DNA of 64,000 nt from Psychroserpens sp. Hel_I_66. Lineage in GTDB: Bacteria; Bacteroidota; Bacteroidia; Flavobacteriales; Flavobacteriaceae. Every line of letters begins with the position of its first letter. The first letter of the stretch is position 1. The stretch spans positions 496,001 to 560,000 of the forward strand of contig NZ_JUGU01000001.1 in the NCBI RefSeq assembly GCF_000799465.1. Reading direction: 5' to 3'. Of this stretch, positions 46,639-56,610 are shown in pieces. The notes under the pieces are model-generated. The model ran no database searches, had not been told where the DNA came from, and saw only the letters and a program-made list of their open reading frames with translations. A program made the translations under genes and the position numbers.

Positions 46639-47655
46639 TTAACCTCTTCTTCCAGAACCACCTCTACCAGATGAACGAGAAGATCCAGAAGATCTACTTG
46701 AACCTCCTCCAGAACTTCTTACAGATGGAGAACTATTACTTCTTCTAGGTGAAGATGCTCTTGGTGTAGATCTAGGATTACTTCTTCTTGGTCTTACCGA
46801 AGAATTTGTACTCCTAGGGTTAGATGATCTAGGTCTTACCGAAGAATTAGAATTTCTTGGTGTAGACGATCTAGGTCTTATTGAAGAATTAGAACTTCTT
46901 GATCTAAAAGAGGTATTATTTCTAAATGATGTTGAAGATCTTCTAGATACATTTGAATTAGAACCACGTCTATTATAATTACCATTTCTATTTAAATTAG
47001 ATGTGTTAGAACCTCTTCTTCCATAATTGTAAGCAATGTTGCCTCCTCCATAAAAATTATTTCTATAATATGGTGGGCACCAAAAATTATTATTCCAACC
47101 ATAACCAAAACCTGCGTTCCAGCCCCAATTGTTCCATCCGTAACCAAAGCCAGTATTCCAGCCAAAATTATTCCATCCCCAATTATATCCGTAAGGATTA
47201 TTCCATCCAAAATTGTTAAAGCCCCAAGGTCTATTCCATCCATAACCATAACCAAATCCCCAATAAGGATTATTCCATCCGTTATCGTAAACATTTATGA
47301 CTACATTCTCATTAGATTGACCCCAACCAGCGTTACCAGTTTGAGCATCTTGATTAATGTTATCATCGGAATAATCTCCTTCATAAGAGTCTATATCTGT
47401 AAAAATAGCGGTTCCGTCCTGCGGAATATCACTGTATTGTAAAGATTTTTGAGTAAAATAATCTTTATAAACGCTTTGGTCTTCTACAGGAATTGTTCTT
47501 GCTTCTTCATAAACGACAACTTCTTGATTATCGCTGTAAATACCATCATTATCATAGCCAACATATTGGTATGAACCACAAGAAGCTAACAAGAACGTAA
47601 AGCTTAGTGCAACAAAAAATGGAAATTTTTTCTGTATGTAATTGATTAATTGCAT
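46639..47655 (-). CDS. Low-complexity lipoprotein, Gly/Asn/Trp-rich then Arg/Ser-rich
   Basis: 338 residues. The signal ends LLASC (lipidated Cys26). Residues about 120-215 are built from repeats of GWNN, FGYG and NNFGW, rich in Gly, Asn, Trp and Tyr. Residues about 216-338 are Arg/Ser-rich with repeated SSVRPRSSNPR units and end in GRGGSGRRG. The tail is strongly basic. Such sequence is expected to be disordered; it may bind polyanions or form a sticky surface layer. No enzyme domain is visible. It precedes the FadL-like gene by 38 bp. Confidence 0.8.
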   Translation of the reverse strand: MQLINYIQKKFPFFVALSFTFLLASCGSYQYVGYDNDGIYSDNQEVVVYEEARTIPVEDQSVYKDYFTQKSLQYSDIPQDGTAIFTDIDSYEGDYSDDNINQDAQTGNAGWGQSNENVVINVYDNGWNNPYWGFGYGYGWNRPWGFNNFGWNNPYGYNWGWNNFGWNTGFGYGWNNWGWNAGFGYGWNNNFWCPPYYRNNFYGGGNIAYNYGRRGSNTSNLNRNGNYNRRGSNSNVSRRSSTSFRNNTSFRSRSSNSSIRPRSSTPRNSNSSVRPRSSNPRSTNSSVRPRRSNPRSTPRASSPRRSNSSPSVRSSGGGSSRSSGSSRSSGRGGSGRRG

Positions 47656-47670
47656 ATCTATTGATTTTTA

Positions 47671-47701
47671 TTGTTGAACATTACAAAAATAGTTAGTTTT
47701 G
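47671..47701 (+). promoter_or_regulatory. proS promoter
   Basis: TTG at 47671 or 47674, then TAGTTTTG at 47694-47701; spacer 20 or 17 nt. An inverted repeat AAATAGTT/AACTATTT overlaps the -7 box. Confidence 0.65.
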
Positions 47702-47755
47702 TTGAACTATTTTTTTATTTAACATAATCACAAATTTTGTGCCAAAACACTGAAA

Positions 47756-49234
47756 ATGAGTAAAAATCTTACAAGTAGAGCTGAAGACTATTCAAAATGG
47801 TATAATGAACTAGTCGTAAAAGCCGATTTAGCAGAGAATTCCGCTGTTAGAGGGTGTATGGTCATAAAACCTTACGGTTATGCAATCTGGGAAAAAATGC
47901 AAGCTGAATTAGATAGAATGTTCAAAGAAACTGGTCACCAGAATGCCTACTTTCCACTTTTTGTCCCTAAAAGTTTGTTTGAAGCTGAAGAAAAAAATGC
48001 TGAAGGCTTTGCAAAGGAATGTGCAGTTGTTACTCATTATAGATTACAGAACGATCCAGATAATCCAGGTAAACTTCGTGTAGATCCAGAAGCTAAATTA
48101 GAAGAAGAACTTGTTGTAAGACCAACAAGCGAAGCTATAATTTGGAACACATACAAAGGTTGGATCCAAAGTTATAGAGATTTACCAATTTTAATTAACC
48201 AATGGGCTAATGTAGTGCGTTGGGAAATGAGAACAAGGTTATTTTTGCGTACTGCGGAATTTTTATGGCAAGAAGGTCATACCGCTCATGCAACTAAAGC
48301 AGAAGCTCTAGTTGAAGCAGAGCAAATGAACGATGTTTATGCTGAATTTGCCGAAAATTTTATGGCAATTCCAGTAATTAAAGGCGTGAAAACAGAAAGC
48401 GAAAGATTTGCTGGAGCTATAGAAACCTACTGTATTGAGGCCTTAATGCAAGATGGTAAAGCATTACAAGCTGGTACATCTCATTTTTTAGGGCAAAATT
48501 TTGCCAAAGCTTTTGATGTAAAATTTACGAATAACGAAGGTAAACTCGATTATGTTTGGGCAACCTCTTGGGGTGTATCGACAAGATTAATGGGAGCTTT
48601 GATTATGACTCATAGTGATGATAAAGGATTAGTATTACCGCCAAATTTAGCACCTTCTCAAGTTGTGATTGTGCCTATTTACAAAACTGACGATCAACTT
48701 GAACTAATAACAGAAAAAGCTAATTCAATAATTAAAGATTTAAAAGCATTGGGCATAAGTTGTAAGTTGGATGCTAGAACAACACATAGGCCTGGAGCAA
48801 AATTTGCACAACATGAATTGCAAGGTGTGCCCCTAAGGATAGCTATTGGACAAAGAGATCTTGAAAATCAAACTGTAGAATTAGCAAGACGTGATACTTT
48901 GAGTAAAGAAGTTGTTGATATGGCAGATTTGACCAAAACTATAGATGGCCTTTTAAAAACAATTCAAAAAGAATTATTTGAGAAAGCGCTAAGTTTTAGA
49001 AATAATCATATTACCGAAGTTGATGATTTTGAAATATTTAAAACCATTTTAGAAACCAAAACCGGATTTATTTCTGCACATTGGGATGGTACAGCAGAAA
49101 CAGAACAAAAAATAAAGGAAATAACAAAAGCGACAATTAGATGTATTCCTATGAATGTTAAAAAGGAAGCTGGAAAGTGCGTGTTTACTGGAAATCCATC
49201 TTCAAATAGAGTGTTGTTTGCCAAGGCATATTAA
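47756..49234 (+). CDS. proS: Prolyl-tRNA synthetase, archaeal/eukaryotic type
   Basis: 492 residues, class II. It charges tRNA-Pro. The shorter form without the bacterial INS editing domain is shown by its length, by the start [20 protein letters not shown], and by the zinc-type C-terminal domain ending in Tyr (FAKAY). Motif 2 [24 protein letters not shown] is near 160 and [15 protein letters not shown] near 240. Many Bacteroidota use this version. It is monocistronic with its own promoter. Confidence 0.97.
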   Translation: MSKNLTSRAEDYSKWYNELVVKADLAENSAVRGCMVIKPYGYAIWEKMQAELDRMFKETGHQNAYFPLFVPKSLFEAEEKNAEGFAKECAVVTHYRLQNDPDNPGKLRVDPEAKLEEELVVRPTSEAIIWNTYKGWIQSYRDLPILINQWANVVRWEMRTRLFLRTAEFLWQEGHTAHATKAEALVEAEQMNDVYAEFAENFMAIPVIKGVKTESERFAGAIETYCIEALMQDGKALQAGTSHFLGQNFAKAFDVKFTNNEGKLDYVWATSWGVSTRLMGALIMTHSDDKGLVLPPNLAPSQVVIVPIYKTDDQLELITEKANSIIKDLKALGISCKLDARTTHRPGAKFAQHELQGVPLRIAIGQRDLENQTVELARRDTLSKEVVDMADLTKTIDGLLKTIQKELFEKALSFRNNHITEVDDFEIFKTILETKTGFISAHWDGTAETEQKIKEITKATIRCIPMNVKKEAGKCVFTGNPSSNRVLFAKAY

Positions 49235-49262
49235 TTTTTTTTCAAAAAAGTTTATCAAGGTC

Positions 49263-49292
49263 TTGCAACATTTAAAAATAGTTGTATTTTTG
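49263..49292 (+). promoter_or_regulatory. Canonical promoter of the tRNA-Glu / rpsT unit
   Basis: TTG at 49263-49265, 19-nt spacer, TATTTTTG at 49285-49292, 75 nt before the tRNA. Confidence 0.8.
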
Positions 49293-49367
49293 CATCCGCA
49301 ATGAGTAATTGTGTGTTCATTTGAAAAGTAGTTTAAATTATTAAATTACTAATGAATTTAATCAAAT

Positions 49368-49439
49368 GGCCCGTTCGTCTATCGGCTAGGACGCATGGTT
49401 TTCATCCATGTAAGAGGGGTTCGATTCCCCTACGGGCTA
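49368..49439 (+). tRNA. tRNA-Glu (anticodon UUC)
   Basis: Full cloverleaf: acceptor arms GGCCCGT and ACGGGCT (G1 pairs U72 by wobble), D-arm with CTATCGGCTAGG, anticodon stem GCATGG/CCATGT around loop TTTTCAT giving UUC, and T-arm GGGGTTCGATTCCCC. CCA is not encoded. rpsT follows 26 bp later, and both can come from the promoter at 49263. Confidence 0.95.
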
Positions 49440-49465
49440 CAATTTTTTAATAAGAAAACAAAACA

Positions 49466-49720
49466 ATGGCAAATCATAAGTCAGCTTTAAAAAGAATAAG
49501 AAGTAACGAATCTAAACGTTTACGTAACAGATACCAACACAAAACAACTCGTGGTGCTATCAAGAGACTACGTGATATGGAAAAATCAAAAGAAGCAAGC
49601 GAGTTTTTGCCTTCAGTTTTTTCTATGATTGATAAATTAGCTAAGAATAATATCATTCATGATAATAAGGCTGCTAATTTAAAATCAAGTTTAGCTAAGC
49701 ATGTTGCTACGTTAAGCTAA
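49466..49720 (+). CDS. rpsT: 30S ribosomal protein S20
   Basis: 84 residues, Lys/Arg-rich helical bundle that binds 16S rRNA. MANHKSALKRIRSNESKRLRN is typical of S20, as is the C-terminal KAANLKSSLAKHV. Transcribed with the tRNA-Glu gene and closed by a terminator 22 bp after its stop. Confidence 0.97.
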   Translation: MANHKSALKRIRSNESKRLRNRYQHKTTRGAIKRLRDMEKSKEASEFLPSVFSMIDKLAKNNIIHDNKAANLKSSLAKHVATLS

Positions 49721-49742
49721 ATAGATTCTTAAAATTATTATA

Positions 49743-49775
49743 AAGAAGCTCTTCATAAATGAAGAGCTTTTTTAT
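49743..49775 (+). terminator. rpsT terminator
   Basis: Arms AAGCTCTTCAT/ATGAAGAGCTT with a 2-nt centre and a T-run. Confidence 0.85.
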
Positions 49776-49805
49776 TGCTTTCAGAAGAAAAGAAAATACT
49801 AAACA

Positions 49806-49840
49806 AAAAAAAGCTCTCAATATATATTGAGAGCTTTTTA
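49806..49840. terminator. rho terminator (symmetric)
   Basis: A near-perfect dyad AAAAAGCTCTCAATAT/ATATTGAGAGCTTTTT that can work on both strands; it lies 20 bp after the rho stop. Confidence 0.85.
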
Positions 49841-49860
49841 TATTTCAAGAAAGAATTAAT

Positions 49861-51573
49861 CTATCCATTCATTGAGACTAAAAACTCTTCGTTATTTCTT
49901 GTTTGCTTAAATCTATCGTTAATAAACTCCATAGCTTCTACAGGATTCATATCTGCAAGATACTTACGCATTACCCACATTCTTTGTATTGTTGTTTCGT
50001 CAAGCAGTATATCATCACGACGTGTGCTTGAAGAGGTAAGGTCGATAGCAGGAAAAATTCTACGGTTAGAGATTTTACGATCCAATTGAAGTTCCATATT
50101 ACCTGTTCCTTTGAATTCCTCAAAGATCACTTCGTCCATTTTTGATCCAGTCTCTGTAAGTGCGGTAGCTATAATTGTCAATGAACCTCCATTTTCAATA
50201 TTACGTGCAGCTCCAAAAAAACGTTTTGGCTTGTGAAGGGCATTAGCATCAACACCACCACTTAATATTTTACCAGAAGCAGGCTGAACGGTATTATATG
50301 CTCTCGCCAGTCGCGTAATAGAATCTAATAAGATGACTACATCATGTCCACATTCTACAAGACGTTTTGCTTTTTCTAAAACAATATTAGCAATTTTAAC
50401 GTGCTCATGTGCTTCTTTGTCAAACGTAGAAGCAATGACTTCTCCACGAACGTTACGTTGCATGTCTGTAACCTCTTCTGGACGTTCATCAATTAATAAG
50501 ATCATTTGATATACTTCAGGGTGGTTAGCTGCAATCGCATTTGCCACATCCTTTAATAACATCGTCTTACCGGTCTTTGGTTGGGAAACGATCATACCAC
50601 GTTGTCCTTTTCCAATAGGAGAAAACAAATCCATAATTCGCGTTGAAATCGTACTTTGTTTTTCTGCAATATTGAATTTTTCCTGCGGAAATAAAGGTGT
50701 TAAGTGTTCAAAAGAAACTCTATCTCTTACGACTTCTGGCTTTTGACCATTTATTTTGCTCACTTTAATTAAAGGGAAATATTTTTCGCCCTCTTTAGGA
50801 GGTCTCACATGGCCAAGTACAGTGTCTCCGGTTTTTAAACCAAATAAACGAATTTGTGATTGAGAAACATATATATCATCTGGAGAGGATAGGTAATTAT
50901 AATCAGATGAGCGTAAAAACCCATATCCATCCTGCATGATGTCTAAAACACCTTCACTCTCAATAATTGCATCAAACTCAAAATCTGGTTCTCTATAACG
51001 GTTACGTGTGTCTTTGTTACCATTATTCTTGTGTTGGTTCCCGTTAGTCTCTTTAGAGCGTGGGTTATTTTGTTTTTTGTTATCGTTATTCTTTTGACGT
51101 GGATTTGGTTTATTGTCATTAGAATTGTTAGAACGCTTATCGTTGCTCTGGTTATTGTTTCTTGGAGTTTTAGCTCTAGAATCTTTTTTGTCGTTAGAGT
51201 TTGACTTAGGCGATTTGTTATCGCTTTTATCAGTATTATTCTTGCTGTTGTTAGTATTATCAGACTTATTATTATCTGTTTTATCATCCAGCTCAATTTT
51301 TTGTTGTGAAGAGTTGTCGTCTTTTTTCTTTTCAACACGAGCTCTTGGCTTTCTTTGAGGTGCAGGCTTCTTTGTCTGCTCTTTTGGAGCTTCTTTTGGA
51401 GCGTCTTTTGCAACTTCTTTTTTGACCACTTCTGGATTTGCTGCCTGGAAATCCAGTATTTGGTAAACTAGATCTAGTTTTTTTAAAGTACGGTATTTTG
51501 GTACATTTAATTTTTGAGCTATATCCTGAAGTTCAGGAAGCTTTTTTGCTTTTAATTCGGAAATTTCGAACAT
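49861..51573 (-). CDS. rho: Transcription termination factor Rho with long disordered insert
   Basis: 570 residues, compared with about 420 in E. coli. The extra length is a Lys/Asn/Ser/Asp-rich, low-complexity stretch at about 50-195, between the N-terminal helical part ([15 protein letters not shown]) and the RNA-binding cold-shock domain ([14 protein letters not shown]). The ATPase core has Walker A PKTGKT near 335 and [15 protein letters not shown] near 362. Rho is a hexameric helicase that ends transcription. Disordered Rho inserts are common in Bacteroidota and have been linked to condensate formation in Bacteroides thetaiotaomicron. Confidence 0.97.
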   Translation of the reverse strand: MFEISELKAKKLPELQDIAQKLNVPKYRTLKKLDLVYQILDFQAANPEVVKKEVAKDAPKEAPKEQTKKPAPQRKPRARVEKKKDDNSSQQKIELDDKTDNNKSDNTNNSKNNTDKSDNKSPKSNSNDKKDSRAKTPRNNNQSNDKRSNNSNDNKPNPRQKNNDNKKQNNPRSKETNGNQHKNNGNKDTRNRYREPDFEFDAIIESEGVLDIMQDGYGFLRSSDYNYLSSPDDIYVSQSQIRLFGLKTGDTVLGHVRPPKEGEKYFPLIKVSKINGQKPEVVRDRVSFEHLTPLFPQEKFNIAEKQSTISTRIMDLFSPIGKGQRGMIVSQPKTGKTMLLKDVANAIAANHPEVYQMILLIDERPEEVTDMQRNVRGEVIASTFDKEAHEHVKIANIVLEKAKRLVECGHDVVILLDSITRLARAYNTVQPASGKILSGGVDANALHKPKRFFGAARNIENGGSLTIIATALTETGSKMDEVIFEEFKGTGNMELQLDRKISNRRIFPAIDLTSSSTRRDDILLDETTIQRMWVMRKYLADMNPVEAMEFINDRFKQTRNNEEFLVSMNG

Positions 51574-51772
51574 CTATTATGTATACTAATTAATTTTATT
51601 CTTTGAAATGGATTTAGTTCTCACTTTTCACTATTATGAAAATTGATCAATGGGAAAAATTTGAAAAAAATCTGAAGATTTAAAAATCTGTTACTCTGAT
51701 TGTAACAGAACGTTAATGCAATAATACAATTTTATTTTTAATAATTTAATACTTCTTTTAAAAAGAAACTAT

Positions 51773-51780
51773 TAATTTTG
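51773..51780 (+). promoter_or_regulatory. -7 box TAATTTTG of the DUF4293 gene
   Basis: An exact TAnnTTTG, 23 nt before the ATG at 51804. Confidence 0.45.
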
Positions 51781-51803
51781 TGCCTGGTTATAGATAATTA
51801 TAA

Positions 51804-52214
51804 ATGATACAACGCATACAAACCATATACCTATTACTATCTGCAGCAGTCTCTGCAGGATTGATATTTGTATTTCACTTATGGACAAACAGTGAAGACG
51901 TACCAGTTTATGCAACAGACGAATATTTGTATTTAGGCTTATTTTTTGGTTCTGCTTTATTATCTTTAATCTCTATTTTTAATTATAACAATAGGAAGTT
52001 CCAATTCGTTTTGGGACGACTTAACATCATATTAAACTTTATTTTATTAGGATTTTTTGTGTATCAATTACTAATGCCACCTGGAGAAAGTAACATTTCA
52101 GAGAAAGGTGTTGGAATATTCATACCTATTTTATCTATCGTGTTGTTGGTTTTAGCTAACAAGGCCATAAAAAAGGATGAAGATCTCGTAAAATCTGTTG
52201 ATCGATTACGATAA
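51804..52214 (+). CDS. DUF4293 membrane protein
   Basis: 136 residues with four membrane helices (about 5-28, 40-60, 70-90, 103-120) and a charged tail. MIQRIQTIYLLLSA at the start is diagnostic of DUF4293, a Bacteroidota family regularly found divergent from rho, as here. The function is unknown. It is followed by a terminator. Confidence 0.88.
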   Translation: MIQRIQTIYLLLSAAVSAGLIFVFHLWTNSEDVPVYATDEYLYLGLFFGSALLSLISIFNYNNRKFQFVLGRLNIILNFILLGFFVYQLLMPPGESNISEKGVGIFIPILSIVLLVLANKAIKKDEDLVKSVDRLR

Positions 52215-52243
52215 AAACCTATTATCTTAATTTTTTTAGTGCG

Positions 52244-52275
52244 TAAACCCAGGGTGAAGATCTTGGGTTTTTTTA
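52244..52275 (+). terminator. DUF4293 terminator
   Basis: About 9-bp stem AAACCCAGG/TCTTGGGTTT (one wobble) and seven T. Confidence 0.8.
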
Positions 52276-52440
52276 TTGAAATAATAGGATATAAAAAAGT
52301 TGCTTTAAGTTTTTTTTTCTTTTTCTTTTTCTTTTTTCTTCGGAAGAATAGTATACCTAAATCTTTTTTGAATATAAAAATATATAGAAAACCAATCGTA
52401 AAATACGCTACATTTACTTAATGAATAATCGTAAAAATTT

Positions 52441-52647
52441 ATGAAAAGGGATCTTTCAAAATATAGTTTTCAACATTTAGCAATCTCACTACTTGCAGGT
52501 TTAGCTCTTAGCTTATCGCTTTATCAGTTTGAGTCTATTTCAGTATTATGGGCAATATTTATTGGGTTTGGTGCATCAATTTTATCGTATTCTTCCATTA
52601 GAAATCATAAAAGGGATTTTCTTCGGAAAAACATAAAACACAACTAA
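52441..52647 (+). CDS. Small two-helix membrane protein
   Basis: 68 residues with two hydrophobic helices (about 11-28 and 33-50) and a basic tail RNHKRDFLRKNIKHN. Not recognised as a named family. It overlaps the convergent phosphoesterase gene by 4 bp. A long pyrimidine tract and a CTTCGGAA copy lie upstream. The call rests on membrane pattern and position only. Confidence 0.55.
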   Translation: MKRDLSKYSFQHLAISLLAGLALSLSLYQFESISVLWAIFIGFGASILSYSSIRNHKRDFLRKNIKHN

Positions 52648-53141
52648 TATCGCTTCGGAAATTCTATAACTTCAAGGTTTTCAATTTTTGGACCATCAAT
52701 TGTAAAGCGAAGCATCGTTCTCACTTTGTGAAATCCATGCTTGCCAACCGCACCAGGATTCATGTGGATAAGATTATAACGTTTGTCTGGTATTACTTTT
52801 AAGATGTGCGAGTGACCGCAAATGAATAGTCTTGGCGGATTCTCCTTAATCAAATCCCGAGTTCTCATATTGTATTTTGGTGGGTAACCTCCAATATGCG
52901 TCATAAATACCGAAACATCCTCGCAAACAAATCTATTATTCTCTGGAAATTCGAGTCTAACTTTTGCGTCATCAATATTACCATAAACTGCACGAAGTGG
53001 TTTTAGGTTTTTTATGGCATCTGTAACTTCGAGAGTTCCAATATCTCCAGCATGCCAAACTTCATCGGCTTTTTTAACGTATTTTAATATGTCATCATCT
53101 ATATAACTGTGAGTGTCTGAAAGTAGGAGTATTTTGGTCAT
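52644..53141 (-). CDS. YfcE/MJ0936-type metallophosphoesterase
   Basis: 165 residues from ATG 53141; a TTG two codons upstream is in frame but less likely. Calcineurin-like metal motifs are visible: LLSDTHS (Asp, His), VWHAGDIG (His, Asp), YGNIDD (Asn), MTHIGGYPP (His) and CGHSHI (His, His). Members are small phosphodiesterases of broad specificity; the substrate is unknown. Monocistronic on the minus strand. Confidence 0.92.
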   Translation of the reverse strand: MTKILLLSDTHSYIDDDILKYVKKADEVWHAGDIGTLEVTDAIKNLKPLRAVYGNIDDAKVRLEFPENNRFVCEDVSVFMTHIGGYPPKYNMRTRDLIKENPPRLFICGHSHILKVIPDKRYNLIHMNPGAVGKHGFHKVRTMLRFTIDGPKIENLEVIEFPKRY

Positions 53142-53260
53142 GTTCAATTTCCGAAGAACCGGAAAAAATTTAAAAATTAATAACGGTTTTTTTTAAGAGC
53201 ACCTTTCCGAAGAAAAACTTTTAATTATGTTAATCTGCAACGATAACGTTCAAAACTAAT

Positions 53261-53268
53261 TATCTTTG
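53261..53268 (+). promoter_or_regulatory. -7 promoter box TATCTTTG of truA
   Basis: An exact TAnnTTTG, 25 nt before the TTG start codon at 53294. Confidence 0.5.
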
Positions 53269-53293
53269 TGCTTTTACAAAAATACCATTTCTA

Positions 53294-54043
53294 TTGCGTT
53301 TTTTTATCGAATTATCATACAACGGAAAAGCTTACCATGGATGGCAAAATCAACCAGATGCGATTACTGTACAAGAAGTTTTGGAAAACGCTTTATCTAC
53401 TTTATTAAAACAGGACATCTCTATAGTTGGAGCGGGTAGAACAGATACTGGTGTGCATGCCTCACAAATGTTCGCACACTTTGATTTTGATGGGAAATTG
53501 CCAGAAAACCTGGTTTTTAAATTAAATTCATTTCTCCCAAAAGATATTGCGATCACATTTATTTTTGAAGTTGAAGATGATGTGCACGCAAGATTTAGTG
53601 CAGTAAGTAGAACCTATAATTACAGGATCTCCACTCATAAAAATGTATTTAATTATGATTTTGCCTTTACATTGCAAAAACGATTGGACGTAAATTTGAT
53701 GAACAAAGCCTGTGGGATCCTATTGCAGTATAACGATTTTCAATGTTTTTCTAAAGTAAATACAGATGTAAAAACGTATCATTGTAAACTTATGAAAGCA
53801 GATTGGAGTGTTGAGAATGATGAGTTGATATTTACAATAAAGGCAGATCGTTTTTTACGAAATATGGTTAGAGCTATCGTGGGAACGCTTGTTAATATTG
53901 GCTTAGGTAAAATGGAGTTAGAACATCTTCATAATATCATAGAATCTAAGAATAGGAGCGAGGCTGGATTTTCAGTACCTGCCCATGGTCTTTATCTTGT
54001 AAATGTGGATTACCCAAATCAGATAAAAAAAGTAAAATATTAA
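53294..54043 (+). CDS. truA: tRNA pseudouridine synthase A, TTG start
   Basis: 249 residues. TruA makes pseudouridine at positions 38-40 of tRNA anticodon arms. The catalytic Asp51 lies in GAGRTDTGVHA, and YNGKAYHGWQ near 9-18 and RFLRNMVRAIVG near 195 are family motifs. No ATG exists at the N-terminus: conserved residues start directly after a TTG codon at 53294, so TTG is taken as the start. The next gene begins on the base after its stop, so they are tightly coupled. Confidence 0.95.
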   Translation: MRFFIELSYNGKAYHGWQNQPDAITVQEVLENALSTLLKQDISIVGAGRTDTGVHASQMFAHFDFDGKLPENLVFKLNSFLPKDIAITFIFEVEDDVHARFSAVSRTYNYRISTHKNVFNYDFAFTLQKRLDVNLMNKACGILLQYNDFQCFSKVNTDVKTYHCKLMKADWSVENDELIFTIKADRFLRNMVRAIVGTLVNIGLGKMELEHLHNIIESKNRSEAGFSVPAHGLYLVNVDYPNQIKKVKY

Positions 54044-55810
54044 ATGGAAAACCAAAAGAAAAAGGTATTTGATTTAACCTTATTTAAGCGTTTGTTGCAA
54101 TATATAAAACCATACAAAAAAGTTTTTGTTATATCTTTAATTTGTGTTTTAGGCCTTGCTGTTTTTGGTGCTTTGAGACCTTATATTCTCCAACAGGCAA
54201 TAGATAAACATGTGGCTTTAAAGCAATATGATGGCTTCTTGTTTTACATTATTGTAATGCTTGTTTTATTGTTTCTTGAAGTAGTTAGTCAATTGTTATT
54301 TATTTATTATGCTAGTTGGCTTGGACAATCTGTAGTAAAAGATATAAGAGTAAAACTTTACAAGCACGTCATGGGATTTAAAATGAAGTATTACGATAAT
54401 TCTTCAGTTGGTGTCCTAATTACCAGAACAGTCACAGACATGGAGCGTATAGCTGATATCTTTGGCGATGGACTTTTTATGATTTTTAGTGATGTTCTAA
54501 AAATGCTGGTCGTTGGAGGAGTCATGTTTTACATGAATTGGAAGCTAAGTTTGATTGCTTTTGTAACAATGCCAATTGTTTTGTTTGCCACTAAAATATT
54601 CCAAAAATATATGAAACGTGCTTTTGAGGAAGTGCGTAACGAAGTATCAAATTTAAATTCCTTTGTTCAGGAACGGGTGACGGGAATGAAAATTCTACAA
54701 TTATTTACCCGAGAAGATACAGAGTATAAGAAATTCAAACAAATAAACGAGCGTCACAAAAAAGGTTGGTTAAAAACGGTGTGGTACAACTCTGTGTTTT
54801 TTCCAATTGCAGATTTATTATCCTCAATAACCTTGGGAACCATTATTTGGGTTGGAGGTATAAGCGTCGTTATGAACGGTACAGCTAGTGAAGGTGAGCT
54901 TTTTGCTTTCATAATGTTTGTGCCAATGCTCTTTAGGCCCTTAAACCAGATAGCAAATAAATTTAATACGCTTCAAATGGGAATGGTTGCTGCAGATCGC
55001 GTGTTTAAGGTTTTGGATACAACATCCCAAATTGATGATTCAGGAACTTTGATTGCTACGGAATTTAAAGGTGATATTGCATTCAAAAACGTGAGATTTT
55101 CATATATACAGGACGAAGAAGTTTTAAAAGGTGTCTCATTAGAGGTCAAAGCGGGTCAAACCATAGCAATTGTAGGATCTACAGGAGCAGGAAAATCGAC
55201 TATTATTAATTTGCTTAATCGCTTCTATGATATTAGCGCAGGTACAATTTGCATTGATGGTACAGACATTAAACAAATGACTTTAAAATCGCTTAGGTCG
55301 CAAATTGCAGTTGTTTTGCAAGATGTATTTTTATTTGCAGATACTATTTTAAATAATATTACACTTAAGGATGAGAACATTTCCGAAGAAGATGTCATAC
55401 AAGCAGCAAAAGATATCGGGATTCATGAGTTTATTTCAAGTCTTCCCAACGGTTACCATTATAATGTAAAAGAGCGTGGATCGATGTTATCTTCTGGTCA
55501 ACGTCAATTAATATCTTTTTTGAGAGCCTATGTGACCAATCCTAGTATTTTGGTATTGGACGAAGCAACATCTTCTGTAGATTCATATTCTGAACAGTTG
55601 ATACAAGACGCTACAGATAAAATTACAGAAGGTAGAACCTCAATCGTTATTGCCCATCGTTTGGCAACCGTACAACAAGCAGACCAAATTATTGTGATGG
55701 ATGCAGGTCAAATCGTAGAGAAAGGAACCCATCACGAACTGCTTAAAGTTGAAAACGGAATCTATCGTAATTTGTACGAGGTACAATTTTTAAAGGCTGA
55801 GGCAGTTTAA
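54044..55810 (+). CDS. ABC exporter (MsbA/multidrug type)
   Basis: 588 residues, a half-transporter with six membrane helices (about 20-320) and one ATPase domain. Walker A is GSTGAGKST near 383, the Q-loop VLQDVFLF near 425, the signature LSSGQRQL near 486 and Walker B ILVLDEATSSVDS near 505. It works as a homodimer or heterodimer and exports lipids or drugs. Not clearly lpxA-type MsbA. It follows truA with no gap. Confidence 0.92.
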   Translation: MENQKKKVFDLTLFKRLLQYIKPYKKVFVISLICVLGLAVFGALRPYILQQAIDKHVALKQYDGFLFYIIVMLVLLFLEVVSQLLFIYYASWLGQSVVKDIRVKLYKHVMGFKMKYYDNSSVGVLITRTVTDMERIADIFGDGLFMIFSDVLKMLVVGGVMFYMNWKLSLIAFVTMPIVLFATKIFQKYMKRAFEEVRNEVSNLNSFVQERVTGMKILQLFTREDTEYKKFKQINERHKKGWLKTVWYNSVFFPIADLLSSITLGTIIWVGGISVVMNGTASEGELFAFIMFVPMLFRPLNQIANKFNTLQMGMVAADRVFKVLDTTSQIDDSGTLIATEFKGDIAFKNVRFSYIQDEEVLKGVSLEVKAGQTIAIVGSTGAGKSTIINLLNRFYDISAGTICIDGTDIKQMTLKSLRSQIAVVLQDVFLFADTILNNITLKDENISEEDVIQAAKDIGIHEFISSLPNGYHYNVKERGSMLSSGQRQLISFLRAYVTNPSILVLDEATSSVDSYSEQLIQDATDKITEGRTSIVIAHRLATVQQADQIIVMDAGQIVEKGTHHELLKVENGIYRNLYEVQFLKAEAV

Positions 55811-56610
55811 TTTTTCTTCGGAACAAAATCTTCTAAATTTATAGCTCCAGTAATTAAAAGTAGTATGGTTACAAGTATTGAGATACCAATGTAAAAGATG
55901 AAGAATACAACCAGAAACAGTAATATTTTCAAGATAAGTTGCTTCATGCTTAAGCTGAACAAGCGCTTAAAAATATAGCAGTGGTAAACAAAAATAAAAA
56001 CGTACATCACAATAGCGAAAGACATATAGCTATTTGGTACAATCAATAAAACAAGAAGTCCAAAAATCACTGAAAGTATCGAATACATAGACATACTGTA
56101 GAGATAAAGTATCACATGCTCGGTATAATTATACCTCTTATTGTAAAAAACGATCAAGCCAACCAATGCAGCGAGTGGTATAAGTAGCGAAAATAAGAGC
56201 GAGCCATATTCTAAAGAAAAATCTGATGACAAAGCCAACATTTTTCTGGTAGCTTCGTTTTCAGCAGAAGCAGTATCTCCCATCATTTGCGAAGCGTCAA
56301 GGTATTTTTTGAAAAATTTGCTTATTAAAAATATGTTTAACCCGTTTATGGTTAAAATGATTCCGAAGAAACTAACAGGATTTACATAACGTTTTCTCAC
56401 CCCTTGTACGTAGGTATCGATAACGACCTCTGGTTTTTTGAACATGTCAATAAAAGTGCGCAACAATTTATTGTCATAGTTAAAAAAGGTCTCGGTAAAA
56501 TGTTCAAAAAGATTTTTAAAAGTCAGTCGGTTTCTTATCACTTTTCCACCACAAGCATTGCAGTAGTCACTGTTAGTTGGTAGTTCGTAATTACAGTTTT
56601 TACAGTTCAT
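55807..56610 (-). CDS. DUF3667 protein (zinc ribbon + membrane helices), copy 2
   Basis: 267 residues. An N-terminal zinc ribbon has Cys3, Cys6, Cys17 and Cys20 (NCKNC...YCNAC). Then comes TFKNLFEHFTETFFNYDNKLL typical of DUF3667, and about five membrane helices from residue 80 on. The family has no known function. Its start shares one base with the end of its paralogue, so the two are translationally coupled, and both lie downstream of cdaA. Confidence 0.85.
   Translation of the reverse strand: MNCKNCNYELPTNSDYCNACGGKVIRNRLTFKNLFEHFTETFFNYDNKLLRTFIDMFKKPEVVIDTYVQGVRKRYVNPVSFFGIILTINGLNIFLISKFFKKYLDASQMMGDTASAENEATRKMLALSSDFSLEYGSLLFSLLIPLAALVGLIVFYNKRYNYTEHVILYLYSMSMYSILSVIFGLLVLLIVPNSYMSFAIVMYVFIFVYHCYIFKRLFSLSMKQLILKILLFLVVFFIFYIGISILVTILLLITGAINLEDFVPKKN

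Noticed and set aside
49775..50089. 104-residue plus-strand ORF
   Set aside because: Antisense to the conserved end of rho and begins in the terminator region.
52310..52341. Long T-rich pyrimidine tract before the 68-residue ORF
   Set aside because: Striking to the eye, but there is no partner structure; in AT-rich DNA it may be slippage and no function can be supported.
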